Shown piece after piece: positions 17,260 through 25,665 of a stretch of 38,022 bases of DNA. The stretch's first letter is position 1; every line of letters starts with the position of its first letter. Origin of the DNA: SHWC01 sp945902735 (GTDB lineage: Bacteria > Pseudomonadota > Alphaproteobacteria > UBA828); NCBI GenBank assembly GCA_945902735.1, contig CAMDNF010000014.1:1-38022 (forward strand), given 5' to 3'. A model generated the notes under the pieces. That model did no database searches, was not told the origin of the DNA, and saw nothing but the letters and a program-made list of their open reading frames with translations. The position numbers were made by a program, and so were the translations under genes.

Positions 17260-17289
17260 CGGGGCCGGCGTTCATCGTCGGCCCCGTTT
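17260..17289 (+). terminator. Hairpin terminator after the binding-protein gene
   Basis: An 8-bp perfect GC-rich stem (CGGGGCCG / CGGCCCCG) with an 11-base loop is followed by TTT. It lies 15 bases past the stop of the binding-protein gene. Because only three T follow, it may be a partial terminator that leaves the binding protein more highly expressed than the permease downstream. Confidence 0.6.
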
Positions 17290-17362
17290 GCGTCTCGCCG
17301 ATTGCCCCACGCCTGACAAGATCGCATGATAGTCGGCACATCATTATGCCAGGACACTCGGC

Positions 17363-18436
17363 ATGCTGAATCTCTTTAAGCCGCTGAGCCAAAGCGTGCG
17401 GCCTTCGACGGTCCGCTTCGACCTCTCGGTCGGGCTGCCGGTGCTTGTGTTGTTCGCCGTCATTCCGGTCTTCACGCCGTCGAACTATTTTTTGGGTCAG
17501 CTGATTCTGTTTTTCCTGTGGGGCACGGTGGTGACCCAATGGAATCTGGTGTTCGGCGTTGGCGGAATTTTCTCGCTCGCACAAATGGCGTTGTTCGCCT
17601 TTGGCGGCTTCGTTACCGGTATCATGGGGCTTTATCTCGGCTGGTCGCTCTGGGCCGCGCTACCGGTCGCCGGTATAGGCTCGGTCTTGTTCAGCCTCTT
17701 GATCGGGCTCGCCTGTTTGCGCCTGCGCGGGCCCTATGTCGCGCTCCTCACCCTCGCGATCGCCCAGGTGATGTATCTCCTCATCATCACCGACACGGAC
17801 TGCTTTTATATGGAAGGCGTGACCTGCCGGAATTTCACAGGCGGCACACGCGGCCTCGCCAAATATGGCGATTTCGGCTTCCGCGATATCCTCGGCGCCA
17901 AATGGGCGGTCGGCCATTATTATATGGGCCTCGTCATGCTGGCGCTCTCGACCGTGATGTCGATCGCGATCATCAGAGGTCCCTTGGGCCTCGCCTTCCG
18001 GGCGCTCCGCGACAATCCAGCCTATGCCGTCTCGCGCGGCCTTGATCGTTTTAAGTATCAGCTCATCGTGTTCGCCATGTCGGCGTTCTTCACGGGCGTC
18101 GCGGGCGGCGTCTATGCCGGGCACTTCAAAGTCATCGGCGCCAATGTGCTGTATCTGTCGCTGCTGCTGTTTTTGCTCGCGATGATGATTGTGGGCGGCA
18201 TGGGGCGCGTGTGGGGGCCGATCCTCGGCGCCGCCGCGTTGATGATCGCGGATGAAGGCCTCAAGGATTATGTCGAGTGGCGCAATATCGGCCTTGGCCT
18301 CATCATCGCGCTCTTCGCGATGCTGTGGCCGCAAGGCATTGTCGGCGCCGTCGAGGCCACTTGGGCGCGGCTGCGGCGACGCATGAACCCGGAAAAAATC
18401 ACCGAACCAGGGCCTGCTACAGCACCTCGTCCTTGA
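17363..18436 (+). CDS. ABC transporter permease, LivM type (copy 2)
   Basis: This 357-residue permease is paralogous to the one at 4612-5673. Shared blocks are VVTQWNLVFGVGGIFSLAQM, RLRGPYVALLTLA, the two-Cys loop (DCFYMEGVTC) and RGPLGLAFRALRDN. ATG 17363 is preceded by CAGGA. No LivH-type or ATPase gene accompanies it, so it must combine with subunits encoded elsewhere, most simply those at 2204-4615. Its 3' end overlaps the minus-strand FAD oxidoreductase by 20 bases. Confidence 0.92.
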   Translation: MLNLFKPLSQSVRPSTVRFDLSVGLPVLVLFAVIPVFTPSNYFLGQLILFFLWGTVVTQWNLVFGVGGIFSLAQMALFAFGGFVTGIMGLYLGWSLWAALPVAGIGSVLFSLLIGLACLRLRGPYVALLTLAIAQVMYLLIITDTDCFYMEGVTCRNFTGGTRGLAKYGDFGFRDILGAKWAVGHYYMGLVMLALSTVMSIAIIRGPLGLAFRALRDNPAYAVSRGLDRFKYQLIVFAMSAFFTGVAGGVYAGHFKVIGANVLYLSLLLFLLAMMIVGGMGRVWGPILGAAALMIADEGLKDYVEWRNIGLGLIIALFAMLWPQGIVGAVEATWARLRRRMNPEKITEPGPATAPRP

Positions 18437-19769
18437 GCCGAAAGCCGGCATAAGCCAGCCCAAGCCTCGCGCGCCGTAAGGCCGGCAAGGCAAATCGTCG
18501 CGGGCGCGTCGCCATCACCGCCGGTATCTTCGCGCCAGCCCCTTCAGCGCCGACACTGAGCGCGGCGACCGCGCGCCCCGACCAACTCGCCATGGCAACA
18601 CCCGAGCCGTGATAGGCCAGCACACAGAAAATGCTTTTTGCTTCGTCGAGTGCCGCGATGTGCGGTGTCAGCGCCGCCGATAGACAAACCAGGCCACGCC
18701 AAAAATGCGTGGTCTCGACACCCTTCCACGCTGGATACATCTCGCCCAATCGGCGCTCCATCCAGGCGCGCTGGCGCGGCAACGCCACGGGCGAAGCATC
18801 GAGCCCGCCACGCGCACCAAACATGAAACGCCGGTCGGGCAAGAGCCGCACATAGAAGAGGAGACGGCGCGTATCCGAGACCGGTGTTTCGGTGCTGTAG
18901 CCCTGGGCCGCGATTTCATCCGCGCGCAACGGCCGCGTTACGAGGATGTTGGAAAGCACGGGCAACAAGGTGCCCGCTAGACCGGGGTGCAAGGAGTCGC
19001 GCGTGAAGCCATTGGTCGCGATGATCACCCGCTTGGCCCGCACGCAGCCGCGTGGCGTCACCAACACATGGCGCCCCGCCTCGCTTCGCCACCCAATGAC
19101 CGGGCTCTCGGCATGCAGGCGCGCGCCGCGCTTGAGCGCGGCATCGGCCAGGCCACGCACGTATTTGAGCGGGTGCAAGCCGAAGCCGACCCCTTGATGC
19201 AATGCGCCGAACGCTTCGGGCGAGGCGTAACCGCGCGCGCGCAATTCATCGCGCGACCATAGGGCAACCGGGCCACCACCATGGCGCGTCAAGATCGCCG
19301 CCTCGGCCTCAAGCTCGGTTAGGCGCGACGGCCGGTGCGCGACCGTGATCGTGCCCGAGCCTTGCGCGTCGAACGCGATGGCTTCGTCGCCACCAAGCGC
19401 GCGCACAAGCTCGACCGCCTCGACTTGGGCGCGAATGAACCGCCCGGTCTCTTCCAAGCCGAAGCACGCCACCATCCGGGGATAAGAAAGTTTGGCCGAA
19501 CCGAGACAACAGAACCCGCCATTCCGGCCCGAGGCGCCAAAGCCAATCGGCCCTGCCTCTAACACGCAGGCCCCGATGCCGTGATCGCGCGCCAGATGAT
19601 AGGCCGCCGAAAGCCCCGTATAGCCACCGCCAATGATGGCGATTTCCGCATCGCTATCGCGCTCGAGCGCACCGAAGCGAGCGCCATCCCACAGCCCGGC
19701 GCTCGCCTGCCAATAGCTCGGCACCGGCACCGCGGTATCATAGATCGATTGATGATAGAGCGCGTTCAT
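18417..19769 (-). CDS. FAD-dependent oxidoreductase (DAO family, PuuB/glycine oxidase-like)
   Basis: This 450-residue flavoprotein has the dinucleotide motif IIGGGYTGLSAAYHL (GxGxxG at 47-52) and the GASGRNGGF segment typical of the gamma-glutamylputrescine oxidase/DadA-like group. The N-terminus (YHQSIYDTAVPVPSYW) also fits PuuB-like proteins. Such enzymes oxidise amines or amino acids and release ammonia or an amine plus peroxide. That would suit the surrounding nitrogen-compound genes, but the substrate is not determined. There is no partner subunit nearby. The MITE-like repeat begins 57 bases upstream of its start. Confidence 0.9.
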   Translation of the reverse strand: MNALYHQSIYDTAVPVPSYWQASAGLWDGARFGALERDSDAEIAIIGGGYTGLSAAYHLARDHGIGACVLEAGPIGFGASGRNGGFCCLGSAKLSYPRMVACFGLEETGRFIRAQVEAVELVRALGGDEAIAFDAQGSGTITVAHRPSRLTELEAEAAILTRHGGGPVALWSRDELRARGYASPEAFGALHQGVGFGLHPLKYVRGLADAALKRGARLHAESPVIGWRSEAGRHVLVTPRGCVRAKRVIIATNGFTRDSLHPGLAGTLLPVLSNILVTRPLRADEIAAQGYSTETPVSDTRRLLFYVRLLPDRRFMFGARGGLDASPVALPRQRAWMERRLGEMYPAWKGVETTHFWRGLVCLSAALTPHIAALDEAKSIFCVLAYHGSGVAMASWSGRAVAALSVGAEGAGAKIPAVMATRPRRFALPALRRARLGLAYAGFRLKDEVL

Positions 19770-19826
19770 CGCAGGCTTTTCACCGATCGGCGCCCTGGCG
19801 TCAAAACGACAACGCCGCCGGGTCTA

Positions 19827-20099
19827 AGAGCCTGTTTGGGAATTCCTCATGAGCCGCGCTGCGTGTCGAAAATCGCCTTATGCCAGGAGAAGCCCGAAGG
19901 GCGCATCTGGGAATACGTTCGAGGGCTTCGACGCCGCAGAGGGCGATTTTCGCCGCAGCCCGGCGGGACGCGTCGATTTCCGGCGCCTGGTTCGTCGCCA
20001 GGCCTTGACGATGCAGCCAGCATCGCCGGCGGCCCGGCTCCTGCCATTCGCGCCGAAATCGGCAGCGTCGCGGCCATGACGAATTCCCAAACAGGCTCT
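19827..20099. mobile_element. MITE-like non-autonomous element
   Basis: The 19-bp terminal repeats are perfect inverted copies (AGAGCCTGTTTGGGAATTC at 19827-19845, matched at 20081-20099). They extend imperfectly inward through TCATG and GCCGCG. CTA directly precedes the left end and also occurs across the right end (20098-20100), which may reflect a short target duplication. Internal short inverted repeats (CGAAAATCGCC / GGGCGATTTTCG) add further folding. No transposase is encoded; the small open frames inside look like chance. The termini look like those of IS5-type or similar elements, but the family is not certain. Confidence 0.75.
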
Positions 20100-20134
20100 A
20101 GCCAGACGGCGTTGTGTTGCCACACACGAAAGGT

Positions 20135-20800
20135 TCAACCGCCGGTTTGACCGGCCGCCGCCACGGGCTCTTCCAGCCGCGCATGCAATTCCGCGATCAG
20201 GCCATCGAGGCCACGTTTATTGATCACGGAAGCAAATTCGACGCGATGTGTGTTCAGCATCGAAATGCCTTCGACCACAACGTCGATCACCTTGTATTGC
20301 CCATCGAACAAACGAACACGGTAATCGACCGCGATCGGCTGGCTGCCACCCGGCTGAAGGATCTTGGTGCGCACCCATTCGTCGCCGCCCGGATCCTTGA
20401 TGGTCTCGACCATCTCGAAGGTCTGGCCGCTATAGGAATCGAAGCGTGCCGCATAAACGCGTGTGATGAAGGCGACGAAAATATCGTCATAGGCGGCCTT
20501 TTGGGCGTCGGTCGCTTCCTTCCAATATTTGCCGACCACGAAGCGGCTGATCGTCTTGATGTGAAAGCCCTCGACCAACAGGTCTTTAAACTGAGCCTCG
20601 CGCTGCTCGAACGTGGTCGAAGATTTGTTTTTCATAATATCAACCGCCCGTGAGCCAAGCGTGCTGATAAAGACGCTGGCGGCATCGTCCGCGGCGCGCG
20701 CGCCATTCGCAAACGGCAACGCGATCAGCATGACGGCGCTAGCCAGGCAGACGGCCAATGACCGCCGCGTCAAACTCAGAATCATGTTCGACCTAACCAT
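20135..20800 (-). CDS. mlaC: MlaC-type periplasmic phospholipid-binding protein
   Basis: This 221-residue protein has a signal peptide (SLTRRSLAVCLASAVMLIALPF, cleavage likely after NGARA). The mature part is typical of MlaC/Ttg2D: FKDLLVEGFHIKTISRFVVGKYW, then YDDIFVAFITRVYAARFDSYSG, and VIDVVVEGISMLNTHRVEFASVI near the end. It shuttles phospholipids between the MlaA complex in the outer membrane and MlaFEDB in the inner membrane. MVRSN at 20800 is taken as start; MILSL at 20785 is equally possible. mlaA lies 43 bases upstream on the same strand. mlaFED genes are not in the window. Confidence 0.9.
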   Translation of the reverse strand: MVRSNMILSLTRRSLAVCLASAVMLIALPFANGARAADDAASVFISTLGSRAVDIMKNKSSTTFEQREAQFKDLLVEGFHIKTISRFVVGKYWKEATDAQKAAYDDIFVAFITRVYAARFDSYSGQTFEMVETIKDPGGDEWVRTKILQPGGSQPIAVDYRVRLFDGQYKVIDVVVEGISMLNTHRVEFASVINKRGLDGLIAELHARLEEPVAAAGQTGG

Positions 20801-20843
20801 TCCGATATCTGTTAAAGGCCGGGCCGCGTCCACGGTGGTGCCC

Positions 20844-21635
20844 CTACTCATCGATGTCGACGCTTGGGATCGGCTCGGCCGCGAGCAACGTACCGTTGCG
20901 ACTATCTGCGCTGCGCTTCTCCCGATAGAGATTGCGCATCGCGGCATAGAAATCAACCGAGGTCTTTTCAAGCGCCTCCAGCTCTTCGATATACTTTGAC
21001 CGTGTGCTCACGGCGGTCGCGGCAAATCTCGCATTTCTTGTCCCCGTATCAAAGATATAGGTGAACGGGTCCATGAAGATGTCGGCCACGAGCCCAACCA
21101 CGTCACGCGGATTCGACGGGCCGAACAGCGGCAACATAATATAGGGTCCTTCGCCGAGCCCCCAGACACCAAGTGTTTGTCCGAAATCCTCTTTATGTTT
21201 TTCCAGGCCCGCGCCTTCGGCAGCCACATCGAACGCGCCAAAGAAGCCGAGGGTCGAATTCATGGCGAAGCGCGCGAGCGAAATGCCGGCCCGCTCGAAC
21301 TCGCCCTGCAGAAGGTCGTTAAAGAAGGTGACCGGCTCGCCCAGATTATCGAGCGCGTTGGCGATGCGCTCACGCCCAAACTCAGGCACCACGCCACGAT
21401 ACATAATGGCAATCGGCTTCATCAGTGTTTCATCGAGCGTGCGATTGACCTCGAAGACGACCCGATTGACGTCTTCGATCGGATCATTGATCGCCGCTTC
21501 TTCCGCCGCCTCTTCCGGTGTCTGATTTTTGGTCGAGGCGCAAGCCGCGAGCGAGGTAATCGCAACCGCGATAACAATCGCCCGAAGTCCGCGCACCAGC
21601 CCGCGCTGATTGCGCTCGATATCGCGAAGACTCAC
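20844..21635 (-). CDS. mlaA: MlaA (VacJ) outer-membrane lipoprotein
   Basis: This 263-residue lipoprotein has a lipobox LAAC with the modified Cys at residue 32. The MlaA core is clear: DPIEDVNRVVFEVNRTLDE, MNSTLGFFGAFDVAAE, and TLGVWGLGEGPYIMLPLFGPSNPRD. It removes mislocalised phospholipid from the outer leaflet of the outer membrane and passes it to MlaC. The order mlaA-mlaC on one strand suggests one transcript. The 284 bases upstream (21636-21919) show no gene and would hold its promoter. Confidence 0.95.
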   Translation of the reverse strand: MSLRDIERNQRGLVRGLRAIVIAVAITSLAACASTKNQTPEEAAEEAAINDPIEDVNRVVFEVNRTLDETLMKPIAIMYRGVVPEFGRERIANALDNLGEPVTFFNDLLQGEFERAGISLARFAMNSTLGFFGAFDVAAEGAGLEKHKEDFGQTLGVWGLGEGPYIMLPLFGPSNPRDVVGLVADIFMDPFTYIFDTGTRNARFAATAVSTRSKYIEELEALEKTSVDFYAAMRNLYREKRSADSRNGTLLAAEPIPSVDIDE

Positions 21636-21919
21636 CCGATCACTCCCTGCGCGCTCTCATCCCGTCAGGCCGAGCGGTCGCCACGACCGTTCAACCGACC
21701 TTCGGAGCCCTCAGCCCAACCATCCGATCAGCCTGCCCCTCTATTCTTAATAAAGGCTTTGGCCAAAACGTGGCGACGCCACGCCTATGGTGAAAGTGAG
21801 GCCTCCGAGTCACAGTTGATTAACACGACACCCAGAAAAGCGCCAGGAAGCGCCAGGGCATCCATGGTTAACCGTGGATGAACGAGACAGCCTGTTGCCT
21901 GCTGAGCACAGGGTGTGGC

Positions 21920-24900
21920 CTATCCCGAAGGTGGCCCGCCAATGCCTCCGGGCGGGCCAAAACCGCCGCCGCCGGGCGACTCGATCACAAAAATATCGCC
22001 CGCCGCCATTTCGGTCCGGTCAAAGGCCTTGAGCGGCGTAATACGGCCATCGGTCCGTTCGACATAGGCCCGCCCCATGGCGCCCGGCTCGCCGCCAGCC
22101 GCGCCGAACGGCGCCACGGTCCGGCTGTTCGAGAGGATCGCCGCCGTCATCGGCTCCAAAAAGCGCACGCGGCGGATCGCCCCGTCCCCACCCTTGTGCC
22201 GACCCGCGCCGCCCGAGCCCCGCCGGATCTGGAAGCGCTCGACCAGGACCGGAAAGCGCCATTCGAGCACCTCGGGGTCGGTCAGGCGCGAATTGGTCAT
22301 GTGGGTCTGCACGGCGCTGGTGCCGTCAAAGCCGGGGCCAGCGCCCGAGCCGCCCGCGACGGTCTCGTAATATTGATAGCGCGCATTGCCGAAGGTGAAA
22401 TTGTTCATGGTGCCCTGCGCGCCCGCCAGCACGCCGAGCGCGCCATACAGCGCATCAGTAATGCACTGCGAGGTCTCGACATTGCCGGCCACCACGGCCG
22501 CCGGATAATTCGGGCTCAGCATCGAGCCTTTCGGAATGATCAGCTCAATCGGCTTCAAACATCCCTCGTTCATCGGGATTTCGTCATCGACGAGGGTGCG
22601 GAACACATAAAGCACCGCCGCGCGGCACACCGCGCTCGGCGCGTTATAATTGTTCTCCAGCTGAGCCGACGTGCCGGTGAAGTCGATACACGCGCTGCGC
22701 TTTGCCTGGTCGATCGTGACCTTGACGCGGATCACGCCGCCGCAATCCATCTCATAGGCGAAGCTGCCGTCCTTCAACACGCCGATCACGCGGCGTACCG
22801 ATTCCTCGGCATTGTCTTGCACATGGCGCATATAGGCGCGCACGGTATCGAGCCCGAATTGCGCGACCATGCCACGCAGTTCTTGTACGCCTTTTTCGTT
22901 CGCCGCGATCTGCGCCTTGAGATCGGCGATATTCTGCTCGACATTGCGCACCGGATATTTGCCCGACGCCAGCAGCGCGCGCATCTCGGCTTCGAGAAAC
23001 CGGCCGCCCGAGACCAGCGCGACATTGTCGATCAGCACGCCTTCTTCTTCGACCGTGTGGGAATCGGGCGGCATCGAACCCGGCGTGATCCCGCCAATAT
23101 CGGCGTGGTGCCCGCGCGAGGCGGTGAAGAACAGAATCTTCCGCGCCCCCTCATCGAATACCGGCGTGATCACCGTGATATCGGGCAAATGCGTGCCGCC
23201 ATTATAGGGCGCGTTCAACACATAGACATCGCCCGCCCGGATCGTGGCGCCGCGATTGCGGATGATCGAGCGCACCGATTCACCCATCGAGCCCAAATGG
23301 ACCGGCATATGCGGCGCATTGGCGATCAATCCGCCGCCCTCATCGAATAGCGCGCACGAGAAATCGAGCCGCTCCTTGATGTTGACCGAATGCGCGGTGT
23401 TTTCGAGCGTAGAGCCCATTTGCTCGGCGACCGACATGAAGAGGTTGTTGAAAATTTCGAGCATCACGGGGTCGACCGCGGTGCCGATCGCCACCCGTTT
23501 TGGCCGTGACTTGGTGCGCGTCAAGATCAGATCATTGCGCGCTGTCACCGTGGCGCGCCAATCGGGTTCCACCACCGTGGTCGAATTCGGCTCGATCACG
23601 ATCGCCGGACCGTCGATCGCATCGCCCGGCTCAAGCGCTGCGCGGTCATAAATCGGCGCCTCGCGCCACGCATCGCCAAAATGGGCCCGACCTCGATCCA
23701 TGGCCGAAGGCGGTGTACCCTCGGCGCGACGGCGCGACCGTGGCGGATCGGCCGCCACATCGGCTTCGCCAATCACCTCGGCCGCGGCCGATTCGACGAT
23801 CAGAATCTTGCTGCGATCGACAAAGCCATAACGCTGCCGGTGCGCCGCTTCGAAGGCCTCCATGATCGACGCCTTATCGCCAAACGGCACCAGCAAGGCG
23901 GAATCGGTGCCGCGATAGCGCAGTTGGATATGGCGCTCGACCCGAATACGCGACGCCGCAACGCCCTCGCCGAGCAACTGACCGCGCCCAGCCGCCCCCA
24001 AGTCTTCGAAGCCGCGCTCGAGCTCACCCACCAACGCATCGCTCAGTTCGGCCTCAATCGCGCGCTCCTTCATCACGCGCATATCGGCCAACCCCATGCC
24101 ATAGGCCGATAGCACGCCGGCATAGGGATGCACGAACACGTGCCCCATGCCGAGCGCATCAGCCACCAAACAGGCATGTTGCCCGCCCGCCGCGCCGAAG
24201 CTACAGAGCGCGTAGGACGTCACGTCATAGCCGCGTTGCACCGAAATTTTCTTGATCGCGTTCGCCATGTTTTCGACCGCGATCTTCAAGAACCCCTCGG
24301 CGATCAATTCCGGCGCGCGGCGTTCGCCGGTCGCCTTGGCAATCTCCTCGGCGAGTGCGTTGAATTTTTTCCGCACGATCTCAACATCGATGGGTTGATC
24401 GCCGGTCGGGCCAAACACCTTCGGAAAATGCGCCGGCACGATCTTGCCGACCATGACATTGCAGTCGGTCACGGTGAGCGGCCCGCCGCGCCGATAGCAC
24501 GCTGGCCCCGGATCGGCCCCCGCCGAATCCGGCCCCACGCGATAGCGCGCGCCATCGAAATGCAGGATCGAACCGCCGCCTGCCGCGATCGTGTGGATAT
24601 GCATCATCGGCGCGCGCAGGCGCACGCCCGCGATCTCGGTCACATAGCGTCGCTCATAGGCGCCGGCATAATGCGACACATCGGTCGAGGTGCCGCCCAT
24701 ATCGAAGCCGATCACTTTGTTGAGGCCGGCCGCCTCGCTCGCCCGCACCGCGCCAACCACGCCGCCGGCTGGGCCCGATAGAACCGAATCCTTGCCCTTG
24801 AACGACGCCGCATCGACCAGCCCGCCATTCGATTGCATGAACATCAGCCGCGCGCCGCCAAGCGCGCCCGCAACCCGATCGACATAACGTTGCAAGATCG

Positions 24901-25567
24901 GCGAGAGATAGGCATCGACCACGGTGGTATCGCCCCGGCTCACCATTTTCATCAGCGGGCTCACCTCGTGCGAGGTCGAGATTTGCGTATAGCCGATCGC
25001 TCGCGCGAGCGCGGCGATGCGCCGCTCATGCGCGGGGTAGCGATAGCTGTGCATGAACACAATCGCGACCGAGCGGAAGCCATCGCGATACGCCGCCTCG
25101 AGCGGCGCGCGCGCGCGCGTTTCATCGAGCGGCTCTCGCTCGGTGCCATCGGCCAGAAAACGTCCCCGCACCTCGACGACACGTGAATAGAGCATTTCCG
25201 GCAGCACGATATGGCGCGCGAAAATATGTGGCCGGTTCTGATAGGCGATGCGGAGTTGGTCGGCGAAGCCCTCATTGATCACCAAAAGGGTCGGCTCACC
25301 CTTCCGCTCGAGGAGCGCGTTGGTGGCAATGGTCGTACCCATTTTCACCGCCTCGATCTGCTCGCCCGGAATCGTGGCCCCACCCGCTAGCCCCATCATT
25401 TGGCGAATGCCATGGAGCGGGGCGTCCTCATAGCGTTCGGGCGCCTCCGACAGCAATTTATGGGTCAATAACCGGCCATCCGGCGCCTGCGCCACGATGT
25501 CCGTAAACGTGCCGCCCCGGTCGATCCAGAACTGCCAACGCGCCCCTGTTTCTCCGCCACCTGCCAC
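21920..25567 (-). CDS. Fused hydantoinase A/B family protein, probable 5-oxoprolinase (ATP-hydrolysing)
   Basis: This 1215-residue protein joins a HyuA-type half (about residues 1-690) and a HyuB-type half (about 700-1215), as in 5-oxoprolinases of around 1200-1290 residues. It starts at GTG 25567, and the oxoprolinase-like WQFWIDRGGTFTDIVA begins near residue 11. A second phosphate-loop element is FDMGGTSTDVSHYAG. The C-terminal end has the usual glycine-rich PGGGGFGPP. The reaction would be ATP-driven opening of 5-oxo-L-proline to glutamate; a hydantoin or similar cyclic amide is the alternative. It is divergent from the gene at 25666. Confidence 0.85.
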   Translation of the reverse strand: MAGGGETGARWQFWIDRGGTFTDIVAQAPDGRLLTHKLLSEAPERYEDAPLHGIRQMMGLAGGATIPGEQIEAVKMGTTIATNALLERKGEPTLLVINEGFADQLRIAYQNRPHIFARHIVLPEMLYSRVVEVRGRFLADGTEREPLDETRARAPLEAAYRDGFRSVAIVFMHSYRYPAHERRIAALARAIGYTQISTSHEVSPLMKMVSRGDTTVVDAYLSPILQRYVDRVAGALGGARLMFMQSNGGLVDAASFKGKDSVLSGPAGGVVGAVRASEAAGLNKVIGFDMGGTSTDVSHYAGAYERRYVTEIAGVRLRAPMMHIHTIAAGGGSILHFDGARYRVGPDSAGADPGPACYRRGGPLTVTDCNVMVGKIVPAHFPKVFGPTGDQPIDVEIVRKKFNALAEEIAKATGERRAPELIAEGFLKIAVENMANAIKKISVQRGYDVTSYALCSFGAAGGQHACLVADALGMGHVFVHPYAGVLSAYGMGLADMRVMKERAIEAELSDALVGELERGFEDLGAAGRGQLLGEGVAASRIRVERHIQLRYRGTDSALLVPFGDKASIMEAFEAAHRQRYGFVDRSKILIVESAAAEVIGEADVAADPPRSRRRAEGTPPSAMDRGRAHFGDAWREAPIYDRAALEPGDAIDGPAIVIEPNSTTVVEPDWRATVTARNDLILTRTKSRPKRVAIGTAVDPVMLEIFNNLFMSVAEQMGSTLENTAHSVNIKERLDFSCALFDEGGGLIANAPHMPVHLGSMGESVRSIIRNRGATIRAGDVYVLNAPYNGGTHLPDITVITPVFDEGARKILFFTASRGHHADIGGITPGSMPPDSHTVEEEGVLIDNVALVSGGRFLEAEMRALLASGKYPVRNVEQNIADLKAQIAANEKGVQELRGMVAQFGLDTVRAYMRHVQDNAEESVRRVIGVLKDGSFAYEMDCGGVIRVKVTIDQAKRSACIDFTGTSAQLENNYNAPSAVCRAAVLYVFRTLVDDEIPMNEGCLKPIELIIPKGSMLSPNYPAAVVAGNVETSQCITDALYGALGVLAGAQGTMNNFTFGNARYQYYETVAGGSGAGPGFDGTSAVQTHMTNSRLTDPEVLEWRFPVLVERFQIRRGSGGAGRHKGGDGAIRRVRFLEPMTAAILSNSRTVAPFGAAGGEPGAMGRAYVERTDGRITPLKAFDRTEMAAGDIFVIESPGGGGFGPPGGIGGPPSG

Positions 25568-25665
25568 GCCCTACTCCCTCGTCAAGACGCCCTTAACCAT
25601 CGGCCAGCTAGGGTCCGCCGGGAACCCCATTGTTTCACCGCCAGCCGTCCTGTTTACGGGGCGGG

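Noticed and set aside
19878..20138. Small open frames inside the MITE-like element
   Set aside because: They are too short for a transposase, are found on both strands because of the element's symmetry, and contain no DDE motif.
21878..23350. Plus-strand open frame of 490 codons
   Set aside because: It is antisense to the well-supported oxoprolinase gene. Its protein is Arg/His/Ala-rich without motifs.
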